64,000 bases of DNA from Pirellulales bacterium (GCA_019636345.1 JAHBXQ010000004.1:186001-250000); one strand, 5' to 3'; positions 35,479 to 43,764 are shown, numbered from the stretch's first letter. Notes: generated by a model not told the origin, from the letters alone. A program made the numbers and translations.

Positions 35479-35970
35479 GGCGGCTCCCTCCCAATGGCGA
35501 ACGATGGCCAAACCGCCATTGTAACGCCCCTGCTAGCAGCCGACAGGAGCGCACTTAACCGTCAGATTACGGGGCGTTTTTAGCAGCCAAGGGAAACCGA
35601 TGCGACAAGCGGAGCAGGAACCGTGACGGCGCGACGAGGGCATGTCGATCGCCCCCCGTCGTGCTCGTCTCTGGGCGTGCTGAATCCGCCTCATCTCGCC
35701 CTGGCCCGCGTGATCGATTGCTAGCACGGCGCGGCTGAGTTTGCCCTTGCCCCGCCAGGGCATATCTCCGACCATCCGGCCCGCTCGTTCGGGTCGGGGC
35801 GTCGCTGGTACGCATCTCTTCGTCTGGATCGAGCGCCTGCCGCCAAATCATCGCGTCGCCCCGCGGGCGGAGAAGGATCTCCCTCGACGACGCGACTTGA
35901 TCCGACCGCCAGACAACTCGCATCGGTCGACCCGCTCGACCGCGCGACCGCGCATCCACGGAAGGAAGCC
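35479..35970. other. Divergent intergenic region, dnaE / Trx-protease
   Basis: About 490 bases with no supported gene. The dnaE ribosome binding site lies at its left end. The rest should hold the dnaE promoter and that of the plus-strand fusion gene, but I see no convincing elements. Confidence 0.5.
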
Positions 35971-37590
35971 ATGGTCCGCAACCGCCTCGTCGGCTCGTTC
36001 GTCGCCGCGTTCGTACTTCTTGTCGCGCCGACCTTTGCCGGCGCTGCCCAGACGCTGCTCCTCGACTTCTCCATCCCCGGCTGCGCCCCCTGCCGGGCCA
36101 TGCGGCCGATGGTCGCCGAACTCGCTCGGGCCGGTTACGCGGTGCGCGAAATCGACGCCACCCGCGAGCCGGAACTCGCTCGCCAGTTTCAAGTCGATCA
36201 ATTTCCCACGTTCATCGTTCTGGTCGATGGGCGCGAAATGTCCCGACTCTCCGGGGCTACGACGGCACGCAATCTGGTCGAAATGATCGACAAATCGCAG
36301 CAGCTCGCCGCTCGCTCCGCCGCACCCTCGGTCCGCGGACAGTCGCCCGACGCGATCGCTCCGATCCAATTCCAGGGGGGACGCTCGACGTTCGCCCCCG
36401 AATCCCCCGGCGCGAACCCGGCGTTTCAGTCGCCGCAAGCGGGCCGGATCGTCGAACTCGAATCCCAGGCCGGCTACGAGCGTTCGCCAGCGCCTGTCCC
36501 GCCGCGTCGGGAGGACGCTTGGCCTCAAACGCGACCGACGCCTCCCTCCGCATCAATCGCCAAGCTGACTGCGGCCACAGTCCGGCTGTCGGTCGAGGAC
36601 GCTCAAGGCAAGTCCACCGGCACGGGCACAATCGTCGACGCCCGCAGCGGCGAAGCCCTTATCCTGACCTGCGGACACATCTTCCGCGAGTCGCAAGGTC
36701 GGGGCGCGATTCAAGTGACGCTGTTCGATCACGGACCGCAAGGCGCCGTGAAACGCGACGTCGTCGCGGGACGGATGGTCGCCTACGATCTGGAACGCGA
36801 CCTGGGCTTGGTCAGCATCTGGATCAACGCCCCCGTGCAAGTGGCGCCAATCGCCCCCGCAAACGCAGCCCCCGCGCGGGGAGAACCAGTCACCAGCATG
36901 GGCTGTAACGGCGGCGCCGACCCCACGCCGATCGTCAGCCGAGTCAACAGCGTCGATCGTTACACGGGGCATCCGAACCTGCAGGCCGCGGGAGCGCCGG
37001 TCGAAGGTCGCAGCGGCGGCGGATTGTTCGATGCTGCGGGCCAAGTGGTCGGCGTCTGCTTTGCCGCCGATCCTCAGGCCGACGAGGGGCTCTACGCCGC
37101 GCTGGGTTCGATTCACGCCAAGCTCGACGAGTTGCAGCTCTCGACCGTCTACCAACAGCCTGCGGGGACCGCGCTCGCCGCGCCGAGTCCGGCTGAGCCG
37201 CCCCAAGTCCGCGGCCAGGACCCGGCCGCGACGGCTCCCCTGCCGTTTGCCGACGAGCCCTCTCCCGGCGCCTTCGGTTCGACGCCGCCGGCCAATCCGT
37301 TCGCGTCCGCTGCGGCGCCCTCACCGGCCGCCCCGGTTCCCTCGCCTGATTGGCCGGCCTCTGCGGCGGAGCATCTCGATACGCCCAGACCGATGACCGC
37401 CGCCGAACTGGCGACACTCGACGAACTGGCTCGCCGCGCCGGCGCCAGCGAAGTCGTCTGCATCATTCGCCCCCAGGAACCGGGCGGGAAGAGCGAAGTG
37501 ATCACGGTCAACGGAGCGTCGCCGGCGTTCGTCGAGGCTCTCGCCCGCTCCGCGGCCGCCGCTCGCGAGTCGGCCTCCGTGCGTCGCTAA
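35971..37590 (+). CDS. Secreted thioredoxin-trypsin-like protease fusion
   Basis: A 539-aa exported protein joining two domains. After a signal peptide (about residues 1-26), residues 27-110 form a thioredoxin domain: LLLDFSIPGCAPCRAMRPMV with the redox pair Cys38 and Cys41, and the cis-Pro segment VDQFPTFIVLVDGRE. A Pro-rich linker leads to a trypsin-like domain at about 185-385: STGTGTIVDA, ILTCGHIF (catalytic His), ERDLGLVSI (Asp) and GAPVEGRSGGGLFDAAGQVVG (Ser in GRSGGG). A long Ala/Pro-rich linker and a small C-terminal domain with VVCIIRPQ end the protein. Fused Trx-protease architecture suggests redox-linked proteolysis or folding control in the periplasm, but this is inference. The start is the ATG at 35971. 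Confidence 0.85.
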   Translation: MVRNRLVGSFVAAFVLLVAPTFAGAAQTLLLDFSIPGCAPCRAMRPMVAELARAGYAVREIDATREPELARQFQVDQFPTFIVLVDGREMSRLSGATTARNLVEMIDKSQQLAARSAAPSVRGQSPDAIAPIQFQGGRSTFAPESPGANPAFQSPQAGRIVELESQAGYERSPAPVPPRREDAWPQTRPTPPSASIAKLTAATVRLSVEDAQGKSTGTGTIVDARSGEALILTCGHIFRESQGRGAIQVTLFDHGPQGAVKRDVVAGRMVAYDLERDLGLVSIWINAPVQVAPIAPANAAPARGEPVTSMGCNGGADPTPIVSRVNSVDRYTGHPNLQAAGAPVEGRSGGGLFDAAGQVVGVCFAADPQADEGLYAALGSIHAKLDELQLSTVYQQPAGTALAAPSPAEPPQVRGQDPAATAPLPFADEPSPGAFGSTPPANPFASAAAPSPAAPVPSPDWPASAAEHLDTPRPMTAAELATLDELARRAGASEVVCIIRPQEPGGKSEVITVNGASPAFVEALARSAAAARESASVRR

Positions 37591-37748
37591 TATCTCCGGT
37601 GCACGTCGCACGGCCGGCACAATCGGCATCACCGCGCGGGCACGATTCTCCGCTCCGCAGTGCCTGTGCCGCCGCGCCTGTGGCCTAGACTTGTGAGCAA
37701 GACGCTGTGCGATTCCGGCGTCACGGGTCCTCCAAGCGCAACCCGGCC

Positions 37749-38177
37749 ATGATCGTCTTTCTCGCCATCACGTCGATCGCCAATCTCGCTCTGGGGTTTG
37801 CGCTGGCGGTGTACCTGCTCCATTCGGGCGAGATGCCCCGCCGATTGACGCCGCGAACGCTGCTCGCTCCGATGCGGCCCGCGACAGTGACGCCGAGCAA
37901 CGCGGTCGCGGAAGACTCCCCGGTCGTCTCCTCGACGACCTCCGACAAGGCGTTGGCTTCCCCGACAGAGCCCGACGAACACGTCGTCGAGGCCATGTCC
38001 TTAGGAGCGACCGAGACCTTGGCCGTTCCCGAAGCCGCCGAGAGCGACGAGAGCAGCGCCGAGAGCAGCATCGAAGCGAATCCCGCCGACGAGGTCGAGG
38101 AGGACGTTCTCGCGGGGATTGAGGCCTTCCGGGCCCAACTTGCCCAGCTCAAGGATGAGCCCGCGGTTGCGGAATAG
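37749..38177 (+). CDS. Small membrane protein with acidic tail, unknown
   Basis: A 142-aa protein I do not recognise. It has one N-terminal membrane helix (MIVFLAITSIANLALGFALA, residues 1-20, extending to about 24), followed by HSGEMPRR, a basic stretch and a long Ser/Glu/Ala-rich acidic region. The C-terminal DVLAGIEAFRAQLAQLKDE looks helical. The start at 37749 is set by the helix; an upstream frame adds 14 basic residues. It follows the Trx-protease gene by 158 bp on the same strand. Function cannot be inferred. Confidence 0.6.
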   Translation: MIVFLAITSIANLALGFALAVYLLHSGEMPRRLTPRTLLAPMRPATVTPSNAVAEDSPVVSSTTSDKALASPTEPDEHVVEAMSLGATETLAVPEAAESDESSAESSIEANPADEVEEDVLAGIEAFRAQLAQLKDEPAVAE

Positions 38178-38370
38178 CGTGGAGCCGATCGGTTTCGATC
38201 TGCGGACGGCGACTGCATCCGTGCGGATTCGCTCAAAAATGCTGCGGTCGCACACGCTTCGGGCCCCGCACCTCGAAAAAACGCCGCAAAATGTCGAGCC
38301 GATGAATCGGCACGGGGTTTGCTTTTCCTAAGGTCGCGTCAGGCGACCTGTCGCGACCAGCGGCGGTAAT

Positions 38371-38448
38371 GGGTGACTGGGGCCCAGCGGCAACTTCGTC
38401 CTCGTGCCGGCAAGAGCGAGGACGACGCCCCAGCCACCCTCTTTTTTT
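38371..38448 (+). terminator. Branched hairpin ending in a T7 run
   Basis: Outer 13-nt arms GGGTGACTGGGGC (38371-38383) and GCCCCAGCCACCC (38427-38439) pair with one G-U or equivalent change, enclosing an inner perfect 9-bp stem (38396-38404 with 38417-38425). The outer stem is followed by TC and seven T residues. This is a strong rho-independent terminator, either for the upstream membrane-protein transcript or as an attenuator in the leader of the acetyltransferase gene. Confidence 0.75.
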
Positions 38449-38508
38449 ATCCGCGCCCCCCTGCGTGCCGTTCATTCGTGCACGCAGGGGCGGCGGATAA
38501 GAAAGGAG
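38447..38508 (+). promoter_or_regulatory. Leader stem-loop abutting the ribosome binding site
   Basis: TTATCCGC plus CCCTGCGTGC pair with GCACGCAGGGG plus GCGGATAA across 38447-38500, with small internal asymmetry and an 11-nt loop. AAGGAG at 38503-38508 begins 2 nt after the stem, 9 nt before the ATG. The hairpin overlaps the last two T residues of the preceding terminator. If transcribed it would sit right at the ribosome landing site and could affect translation. Confidence 0.5.
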
Positions 38509-38517
38509 CGCCATGCG

Positions 38518-41289
38518 ATGCCGATCCGCAACTTGAAAAAAATCTTCGCCCCGCGCAGCATTGCGATCGTCGGGGCGAGCGCCGCCCCCGGCACGGTCGG
38601 ACGTTCGGTGTTGGAGAACATCGTCCGCGGCGCCTTTCCCGGACCTGTCTGGCCGGTGAACCCGCGACACGGTTCCATCGGTCCGCACAAGTGCTTCGCG
38701 CATATTGCCGACCTGCCGGCGGCGCCGGACTTGGCCGTCATCTGCACCCCCGCGGCGACGACCCCGGCGGTGCTGCGCGAGATCGGCGCGGTCGGCACGC
38801 GCGGCGTGATCGTCATCTCCGCCGGCTTCCGCGAAGTTGGACCGCAAGGCCTCGCGTTGGAGCAGGAACTCGCCGCCGCCGTCGCGGAGTTCGACGGTCT
38901 GCGGCTCCTGGGGCCCAACTGCCTGGGGGCCATCAACCCGCATGCGCGGCTCAACGCCACGTTCGCCGCGGGAATGCCGGCCAAAGGGCGCGTCGCGTTT
39001 CTGTCGCAGTCGGGGGCGCTTTGCACCTCGGTCCTCGATTGGGCCAAGCAGGAGCACGTCGGGTTCTCCCACTTCATCTCGGTGGGGAACATGCTGGACG
39101 TCGGGATGGGGGATCTCATCGACTATCTCGCCGCCGACCCTGCGACCGAGGCGATCATCCTCTACATCGAGTCGATCACCGACGCGCGATCGTTCTTGTC
39201 GGCTGCGCGGGCGTTCTCGCGGAACAAACCGATCATTGCGTACAAGGCGGGCCGCTTCACCGAGTCGGCCCAGGCGGCCGCCTCGCACACCGGGGCCATG
39301 GCGGGAGTGGACGCCGTGTACGACGCCGCGTTTCGCCGCGCCGGGATCGTGCGGATCGACGAGATGACCGACATGTTCGACTGCGCCGAACTGATCGCGC
39401 GTCAAGCAACCCCCAAGGGACCGCGGCTGGCAATCGTCACCAACGCCGGAGGCCCGGGAGTCATGGCGACGGACTCGCTGTTGGCCCGGCGCGGCGAAAT
39501 CGCTCGGCTGGCCGACGACACGATCGCAAAACTCGATGTCGTCCTGCCGCCTGCGTGGTCGCGGCGCAACCCGGTCGACGTGATCGGCGATGCAACCCCG
39601 GAGCGATACGCCCGCGCACTGGAACATGTGCTCGCCGACCCGGGGGTCGACGCGGCGCTGGCGATTTACTCGCCGCAGGCGATGAGCGATCCGACCGCCG
39701 CCGCCGCCGCGGTGATCGAAGTCGCGCGCAAGTCGAGCAAGCCGGTGCTCGCCTCCTGGATGGGGGGGCAAGCGATGGCCGAGGCGGTCGATCGCTTCAA
39801 TCAAGCGGGCATTCCTACCTACTTCGCCCCCGAGCAAGCGGTGCGGGCCTTCATGAATCTCGTCTCCTACGCCCGCACTCGCGACTTGCTCTACGAAACG
39901 CCCCGCGACGTGCCGGTGGCGTTCTCGCTGAATCGCACGAAGTTTCGCGAGGTGTTCGATTCGCTGCTGACCGAGGAGAACGACGTCCTGGGGGAGAGCA
40001 CCTCAAAGGCGCTGCTCGATGCGTACGAGATCCCCGTGACCAAGACCTATCTCGCCCGAACGGCGGACGATGCGGTGCAACTCGCGACGCGGGTCGGGTA
40101 TCCCGTGGCGCTCAAGATCGCCTCGCCGCAGATCACCCACAAGACCGATGTGGGGGGCGTGGCCTTGGGGCTCTTGGACGAGTCTGCGGTGCGTGCGGCC
40201 TTCGACGAAGTGATCGCCTCGGCTCGCCGCCGGCGCCCCGACGCGACCGTCGAAGGGGTCGCCGTCCAGCGGATGATCGACCGTGCCGCCGGCCACGAGT
40301 TGATCGTCGGAGCCAAACGCGATCCTGTATTTGGTTCGGTGCTGATGGTCGGCGCCGGCGGGGTCGCCGCCGAGTTATACGCCGACCGCGCGCTGGAACT
40401 CCCCCCGCTCTCCGAACGGCTCGCCCGGCACATGCTTGAGAGCTTGCGTTGCTGGCCGCTGCTCAAGGGCTTTCGCGGTCGGCCGGCGGTCAACATCGAC
40501 CGGTTGATCGAGGTGCTCATGCGGGTTTCGTACCTAGCGGCCGATTACCCCGAGATCGCCGAACTCGACGTCAACCCGCTGCTGGCCACGCCGGACGACG
40601 TCGTCGCGCTCGATGCGCGAGTGATCCTCGATCGCGCGGCCGTGCTGCGCACCCCGCGGCGGTTCTCGCATCTGGCGATCCGGCCCTATCCGGAGGAGTT
40701 CGTCCGCACGGCGAAGCTCGAAGACGGCGCCCCCTGCGTGCTGCGGCCGATCAAACCCGAAGACGAGCCGCTGTGGCACGAGCTGCTCGCGTCATGCTCA
40801 GTCGAAACGCGCTGGATGCGATTCGGCTGCTTGTTCAATCACACGACGCACGAGATGGCGACGCGGTACTGCTTCATCGATTACGACCGCGAGCTGGCGC
40901 TGGTGGCCGAGGTCGACGAGGGGGGAGAGCGGAAACTGGCCGGAGTCGGTCGGCTGGTCGCCAACACCGATCATTCGGACGCCGAATTCGCCATCCTCGT
41001 GGCCGACGCGTGGCAGAATCGAGGCTTGGGCTCGCTGATCACCGACGCCTGCTTAGACGTTTGCGCGGAGTGGGGCGTTCGCCGCGTCTTCGCCGTGACG
41101 GCCCCGGGCAACACGCGAATGACGCGGATTTTCCGCAACCGCGGATTCCGATCCGACGGGACGGCCACGTCCGAAGCGATCGTGTTGCGCAAGGAATTGT
41201 TCCCGGCGCCGGGCGCGGGAGGAAACGGATTCGCGACCTCCACCGGACCGCGTCTCCCCTGGACGCCGCCGACGGCCAGCGCGAGTTAA
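38518..41289 (+). CDS. Pat-type protein acetyltransferase (acyl-CoA synthetase ADP-forming + GNAT)
   Basis: A 923-aa fusion of the kind found in Salmonella Pat / E. coli PatZ, which acetylates lysines such as that of acetyl-CoA synthetase. Residues about 1-460 are the CoA-binding/ligase part: FAPRSIAIVGASAAPGTVGR, LLGPNCLGAINP, VAFLSQSGALC and AASHTGAMAG. About 475-700 is the ATP-grasp domain (GYPVALKIASPQITHKTDVGGVALG, split). The last 180 residues are a GNAT domain with VADAWQNRGLGSLITDACLD (acetyl-CoA-binding Q/RxxGxG/A motif). His257 in SHTGAMAG is the residue phosphorylated in ADP-forming acetyl-CoA synthetases and is kept here. The start is supported by AAGGAG 9 nt upstream. Gene order varies in this family, so targets are unknown. 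Confidence 0.88.
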   Translation: MPIRNLKKIFAPRSIAIVGASAAPGTVGRSVLENIVRGAFPGPVWPVNPRHGSIGPHKCFAHIADLPAAPDLAVICTPAATTPAVLREIGAVGTRGVIVISAGFREVGPQGLALEQELAAAVAEFDGLRLLGPNCLGAINPHARLNATFAAGMPAKGRVAFLSQSGALCTSVLDWAKQEHVGFSHFISVGNMLDVGMGDLIDYLAADPATEAIILYIESITDARSFLSAARAFSRNKPIIAYKAGRFTESAQAAASHTGAMAGVDAVYDAAFRRAGIVRIDEMTDMFDCAELIARQATPKGPRLAIVTNAGGPGVMATDSLLARRGEIARLADDTIAKLDVVLPPAWSRRNPVDVIGDATPERYARALEHVLADPGVDAALAIYSPQAMSDPTAAAAAVIEVARKSSKPVLASWMGGQAMAEAVDRFNQAGIPTYFAPEQAVRAFMNLVSYARTRDLLYETPRDVPVAFSLNRTKFREVFDSLLTEENDVLGESTSKALLDAYEIPVTKTYLARTADDAVQLATRVGYPVALKIASPQITHKTDVGGVALGLLDESAVRAAFDEVIASARRRRPDATVEGVAVQRMIDRAAGHELIVGAKRDPVFGSVLMVGAGGVAAELYADRALELPPLSERLARHMLESLRCWPLLKGFRGRPAVNIDRLIEVLMRVSYLAADYPEIAELDVNPLLATPDDVVALDARVILDRAAVLRTPRRFSHLAIRPYPEEFVRTAKLEDGAPCVLRPIKPEDEPLWHELLASCSVETRWMRFGCLFNHTTHEMATRYCFIDYDRELALVAEVDEGGERKLAGVGRLVANTDHSDAEFAILVADAWQNRGLGSLITDACLDVCAEWGVRRVFAVTAPGNTRMTRIFRNRGFRSDGTATSEAIVLRKELFPAPGAGGNGFATSTGPRLPWTPPTASAS

Positions 41290-41313
41290 ACCGCCGCAGC
41301 AATCGCGAGCGGA

Positions 41314-41511
41314 TTAGCGTCGCCGGCGCGCGGGACGGCCTTCGCTGCGCGATTTCAGTTCTTCCAATTCATTAGAGAGCCTCAACCGCAGCGGGCTTTC
41401 GGGCGACATCTCCTCGAGCAGAGCCGCCGCGTCGACCATGGTCTGCGGCGTGACGCTTGATCCGTGGAACAAGGTTCGCCATTTCCGCGTCGCATCGCGT
41501 TCGTCGATCAT
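41314..41511 (-). CDS. Small conserved-looking protein, unknown
   Basis: A 65-aa protein with no recognised domain. It reads like a short helical protein: DERDATRKWRTLFHG, then a region around MVDAAALLEEMSPESPLRLRLSNELEELK, ending in a strongly basic tail (RRRR). GGAGG ends 10 nt before the ATG, which supports translation. It is the last of a row of small minus-strand genes and is convergent with the acetyltransferase gene 24 bp away. No function is proposed. Confidence 0.55.
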   Translation of the reverse strand: MIDERDATRKWRTLFHGSSVTPQTMVDAAALLEEMSPESPLRLRLSNELEELKSRSEGRPARRRR

Positions 41512-41580
41512 TGTCGAGAGTCCTCCGAGGTGAGTGCGGGTTCCAGCATCGACGCGGAAAGGTTCTTCGCCGCGGGGTCG

Positions 41581-41907
41581 TCAGCGTTCGTCCGATCGTT
41601 TCATCCGGAGCAGCTTTCGCCGCGCCTCGGTCTTGATTTGTACGGACGCCGCCGGCATCTCCAAGAGCCGGGACAAGTCGTCGACGGCGCTCTCCCGATC
41701 GTCGATCGTACTGTACGCCAGCGCCCGGTTGAACAGCGCCATGGCCCGTACGTCAGGAGCCGTTTCAGGCATTTCGACGGCGATCGTGTAGTCGATGATC
41801 GCCGAATCGTTGCGGCCGGCGCGGGCTTCCAGCACTCCCCGCCGATAGTGCCACGCCGCTCGGATGCGCGGAGAGAACCGTTTTGTCAGCCAATCGAACA
41901 GCGGCAT
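41581..41907 (-). CDS. Small TPR-like protein
   Basis: A 108-aa protein. Residues about 19-85 look like two tetratricopeptide-type helical hairpins: RAAWHYRRGVLEARAGRNDSAIIDYTIAVEMP and VRAMALFNRALAYSTIDDRESAVDDLSRLLEMP (each split). A basic C-terminal helix follows (KTEARRKLLRMKR). The ATG at 41907 (MPLFDWLTKRF) is chosen as it begins the conserved-looking sequence. It lies 16 bp after the upstream small gene on the same strand. TPRs mediate protein contacts; the partner is unknown. Confidence 0.65.
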   Translation of the reverse strand: MPLFDWLTKRFSPRIRAAWHYRRGVLEARAGRNDSAIIDYTIAVEMPETAPDVRAMALFNRALAYSTIDDRESAVDDLSRLLEMPAASVQIKTEARRKLLRMKRSDER

Positions 41908-41923
41908 CGGGGTCCTGATCGGG

Positions 41924-42133
41924 TCAAGGAGCCGACTTGCGAGAAGTCGCGTCCACGGGGCCCGTCGCATAGGCGACGGCCGCTTTGCCGTTCGAAACGC
42001 AGAACCAGGGATGATCGACGGCCTCGAGGACTTCAGCGGCATCCCGGCCCGTATGCGCGACGAGCTCGTCCAACGAGCATTGGTCAGCGGCTTGGAACAG
42101 GTAATCCCAAACGAGGTTTCGAAGTTCGTCCAT
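41924..42133 (-). CDS. Small protein, possible winged-helix fragment
   Basis: A 69-aa protein of unknown function. MDELRNLVWDYLFQAADQCSLDELVAHTG followed by DAAEVLEAVDHPWFCVSNGKAAVAYA resembles the helix-turn-helix and wing layout of small winged-helix proteins. The ATG at 42133 is the natural start. It is 16 bp upstream of the TPR-like gene and 91 bp downstream of another small gene, all on the minus strand, suggesting an operon. The fold is a guess from secondary-structure pattern. Confidence 0.5.
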   Translation of the reverse strand: MDELRNLVWDYLFQAADQCSLDELVAHTGRDAAEVLEAVDHPWFCVSNGKAAVAYATGPVDATSRKSAP

Positions 42134-42224
42134 TGCGTCGCACCTCCGCGTTACGTACCGACTCGGCGGTCGAATTGCCCGCCGCCGACGCGACGCGTGA
42201 TCAGTTTTAATCGCTCGCCGAAGA

Positions 42225-42443
42225 TCAGCAATCGTCGGCCCGCATCGCCTCAAAGCCGGCGGCAGTGAGGCTGTATCCCCCGGCAAACGACTCTTTGATC
42301 AACAGTTGGCGATCGATGAGCCGTTGCAACGACGCCGCGTGTTGCAGTCCCAGCGGGCCGTGGAAACAAAGCATCTCCCCGGGCCCGACCAAGTAAGTTC
42401 GAAACACGGCCATCACGGCCGATTCAGCGCGGGTGAGCGTCAC
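42225..42443 (-). CDS. Small winged-helix-like protein
   Basis: A 72-aa protein with GTG start. AGGAGGGG ends 7 nt before the GTG, which makes expression likely. The sequence MTLTRAESAVMAVFRTYLV, then HAASLQRLIDRQLLIKESFAGGYSLTAAGFEAM resembles a winged helix, with the last part as recognition helix and wing. It may be a tiny regulator or toxin/antitoxin-like protein, but no partner is evident. It lies 16 bp downstream of the basic small protein gene on the same strand. Confidence 0.6.
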   Translation of the reverse strand: MTLTRAESAVMAVFRTYLVGPGEMLCFHGPLGLQHAASLQRLIDRQLLIKESFAGGYSLTAAGFEAMRADDC

Positions 42444-42459
42444 CGCAGATCCCCTCCTG

Positions 42460-42654
42460 TCAGACGGACTGGCTGTCAGTCGATGAAGGAGCGTCTCTTC
42501 GCGGAGCGCTCCACGGGCCGATCACAGCGTCATCGGGGGACGCATCGGATGCGGTCGACTTGCGATCCTGTCGCCGTGCACGTTTGTCTTCGGCGCGACG
42601 CTTCTTCTCCATCTCGCGGCGCTGCTTCTCGATCGTGTTCTGATTCTTCGCCAT
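42460..42654 (-). CDS. Small highly charged basic protein
   Basis: A 64-aa protein. MAKNQNTIEKQRREMEKKRRAEDKRARRQDRK is almost entirely charged and helical, resembling bacterial low-complexity KR-rich proteins that may bind nucleic acid; a Ser/Asp/Pro-rich tail follows. The ATG at 42654 is preferred because the upstream frame is Ala/Pro-rich without a leader. It lies 146 bp downstream of the RRM gene and 16 bp upstream of the GTG-started gene. A role with the RRM protein is possible from position only. Confidence 0.6.
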   Translation of the reverse strand: MAKNQNTIEKQRREMEKKRRAEDKRARRQDRKSTASDASPDDAVIGPWSAPRRDAPSSTDSQSV

Positions 42655-42800
42655 CGGCTCGCTCTGAGAGGTCGCCGCAGCGCCCGCGGGCGCTGCGGCA
42701 TCGGCTGGGTGAATTCGTTGCCGCGCCAAGCTGCGCGTGAACGCGCGGGGGCGCATGAACGCCGTGCGCCGCTCCGCGGCGCGGACCGTTGAGTGAGCGA

Positions 42801-43154
42801 TTACCAGCGGCGACCGCCGCCGCCGCCGCCGCCACGGTAGCCGCCGCCGCCGCCTCCGCCGCCACGGTAGCCGCCGCCACCGCCACCGCCGCCGCCGCGA
42901 CGTTCTTCACGCGGCTTGGCTTCGTTGACCTTGAGCGGACGGCCCTCATGTTCGCGATCGTTCAACGCGGAGATCGCGCTCTGGGCGTCGGCGTCGCGCT
43001 CCATCTCGACAAATCCGAACCCTTTGCTGCGACCCGTGTCGCGATCCATGATCACCTCGGCGCTGCGAACAGCGCCGTACTCGGCGAACAGCGCTTCCAG
43101 ATCGGCGCTCGTGACGCCGTAACCCAAATTGCCGCAATAGATTTTCTTACCCAC
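42801..43154 (-). CDS. Glycine-rich RNA-binding protein (RRM)
   Basis: A 117-aa protein with one RRM domain and a C-terminal Gly/Arg/Tyr tail, similar to cold-induced Rbp proteins of cyanobacteria. RNP2 is IYCGNL (about residues 4-9) and RNP1 is KGFGFVEM (about 44-51). Residues about 84-117 are polyglycine blocks interrupted by YRG. The GTG at 43154 (GKKIYCGNLGYG) is chosen: it gives the usual MGKKIY-type N-terminus and lies 9 nt after GAGG, whereas the TTG at 43160 is too close. It likely acts as an RNA chaperone or in mRNA control; cold regulation is inferred from family only. Confidence 0.9.
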   Translation of the reverse strand: MGKKIYCGNLGYGVTSADLEALFAEYGAVRSAEVIMDRDTGRSKGFGFVEMERDADAQSAISALNDREHEGRPLKVNEAKPREERRGGGGGGGGGYRGGGGGGGGYRGGGGGGGRRW

Positions 43155-43434
43155 GAACAACGTCCTCGCGCTGCGAATACCGGAACGGAATCAAAGCGAC
43201 GCGCGCAGCAGCGGTCGTGATTCGTCAACGAGAAGGGACGGACGAAAGAGCGTGTGGCCGACCCATGAATGAAGCGGCATCGCATGCGCGATCGGCTGAA
43301 CCAACGCATTGATTCTAACCGAGCCTCGGCAGTTTGATATGGGCGAATGCCCCGAATCGGACGATTTCGCCTGCCGCGGGGCGTTTCCGCGCCGGCTGTC
43401 CGCCGCCCCGGCGGGCGCAACTGGCCTTGACTTG

Positions 43435-43764
43435 CTACTTCGCCCGCCGCCCGTCGGTGCATTTGTCCTCGGAATTGGCGCCGAGGACGCTGCGCGCCTG
43501 GAGCTTGATTCGCTCGAGAAATCGCCGGGCCCAGGCGAACTCGACCGCCAACACCCCCAGACCCAACGGGATCACGACCATCGCCGGCCCCGGCGTGACG
43601 AGCATCACCACGCCGATCGCCACGATCGTCATGCCGATGACGAACACCACCGCGCGTCGGGCATGTCGCACGGCGATCCCGGCCTGCGTGCCGATCAACC
43701 GTTGCCAGCGTCGGTTCGGAGACCGGTTGCCAGGGGGCGTCGCGGGGGATGGAACTTCGGGCAT
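43435..43764 (-). CDS. PGPGW-like small membrane protein
   Basis: A 109-aa membrane protein resembling the PGPGW (PF09656/TIGR02611) transmembrane family. Two hydrophobic helices (VVFVIGMTIVAIGVVMLV and MVVIPLGLGVLAVEFAWA, roughly residues 39-78) are joined by TPGPA, a variant of the family's PGPGW turn. The following RRFLERIK is typical. The function of the family is unknown. It is upstream of the RRM gene on the same strand with 280 bp between, so they are probably separate units. Confidence 0.8.
   Translation of the reverse strand: MPEVPSPATPPGNRSPNRRWQRLIGTQAGIAVRHARRAVVFVIGMTIVAIGVVMLVTPGPAMVVIPLGLGVLAVEFAWARRFLERIKLQARSVLGANSEDKCTDGRRAK

Larger units (their letters stand above)
38178..38517 (+). 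other. Intergenic leader region before the acetyltransferase gene
   Basis: This 340-base interval holds two hairpin systems listed separately (38371-38448 and 38447-38508). A small imperfect stem (GGTCGCG with CGCGACC) occurs near 38331-38357. No gene is present. A cobalamin-box-like sequence in it was considered and rejected. Confidence 0.6.

Noticed and set aside
31885-35583. A very long open frame on the plus strand opposite dnaE
   Set aside because: It is the antisense of a clear dnaE with all polymerase motifs; long antisense frames are expected at this GC content, and its protein is rich in Arg, Val and Leu without any domain.
38334-38354. Sequence resembling a cobalamin riboswitch B12 box (GTCAGGCGACCTG)
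   Set aside because: No other part of the cobalamin aptamer core is found upstream, and the sequence instead forms a local palindrome; the downstream gene has no B12 link.
42820-42900. GC-rich repetitive tract that looks like a microsatellite or CRISPR-like array
   Set aside because: It encodes the Gly/Tyr/Arg tail of the RRM protein in frame, with no spacers.
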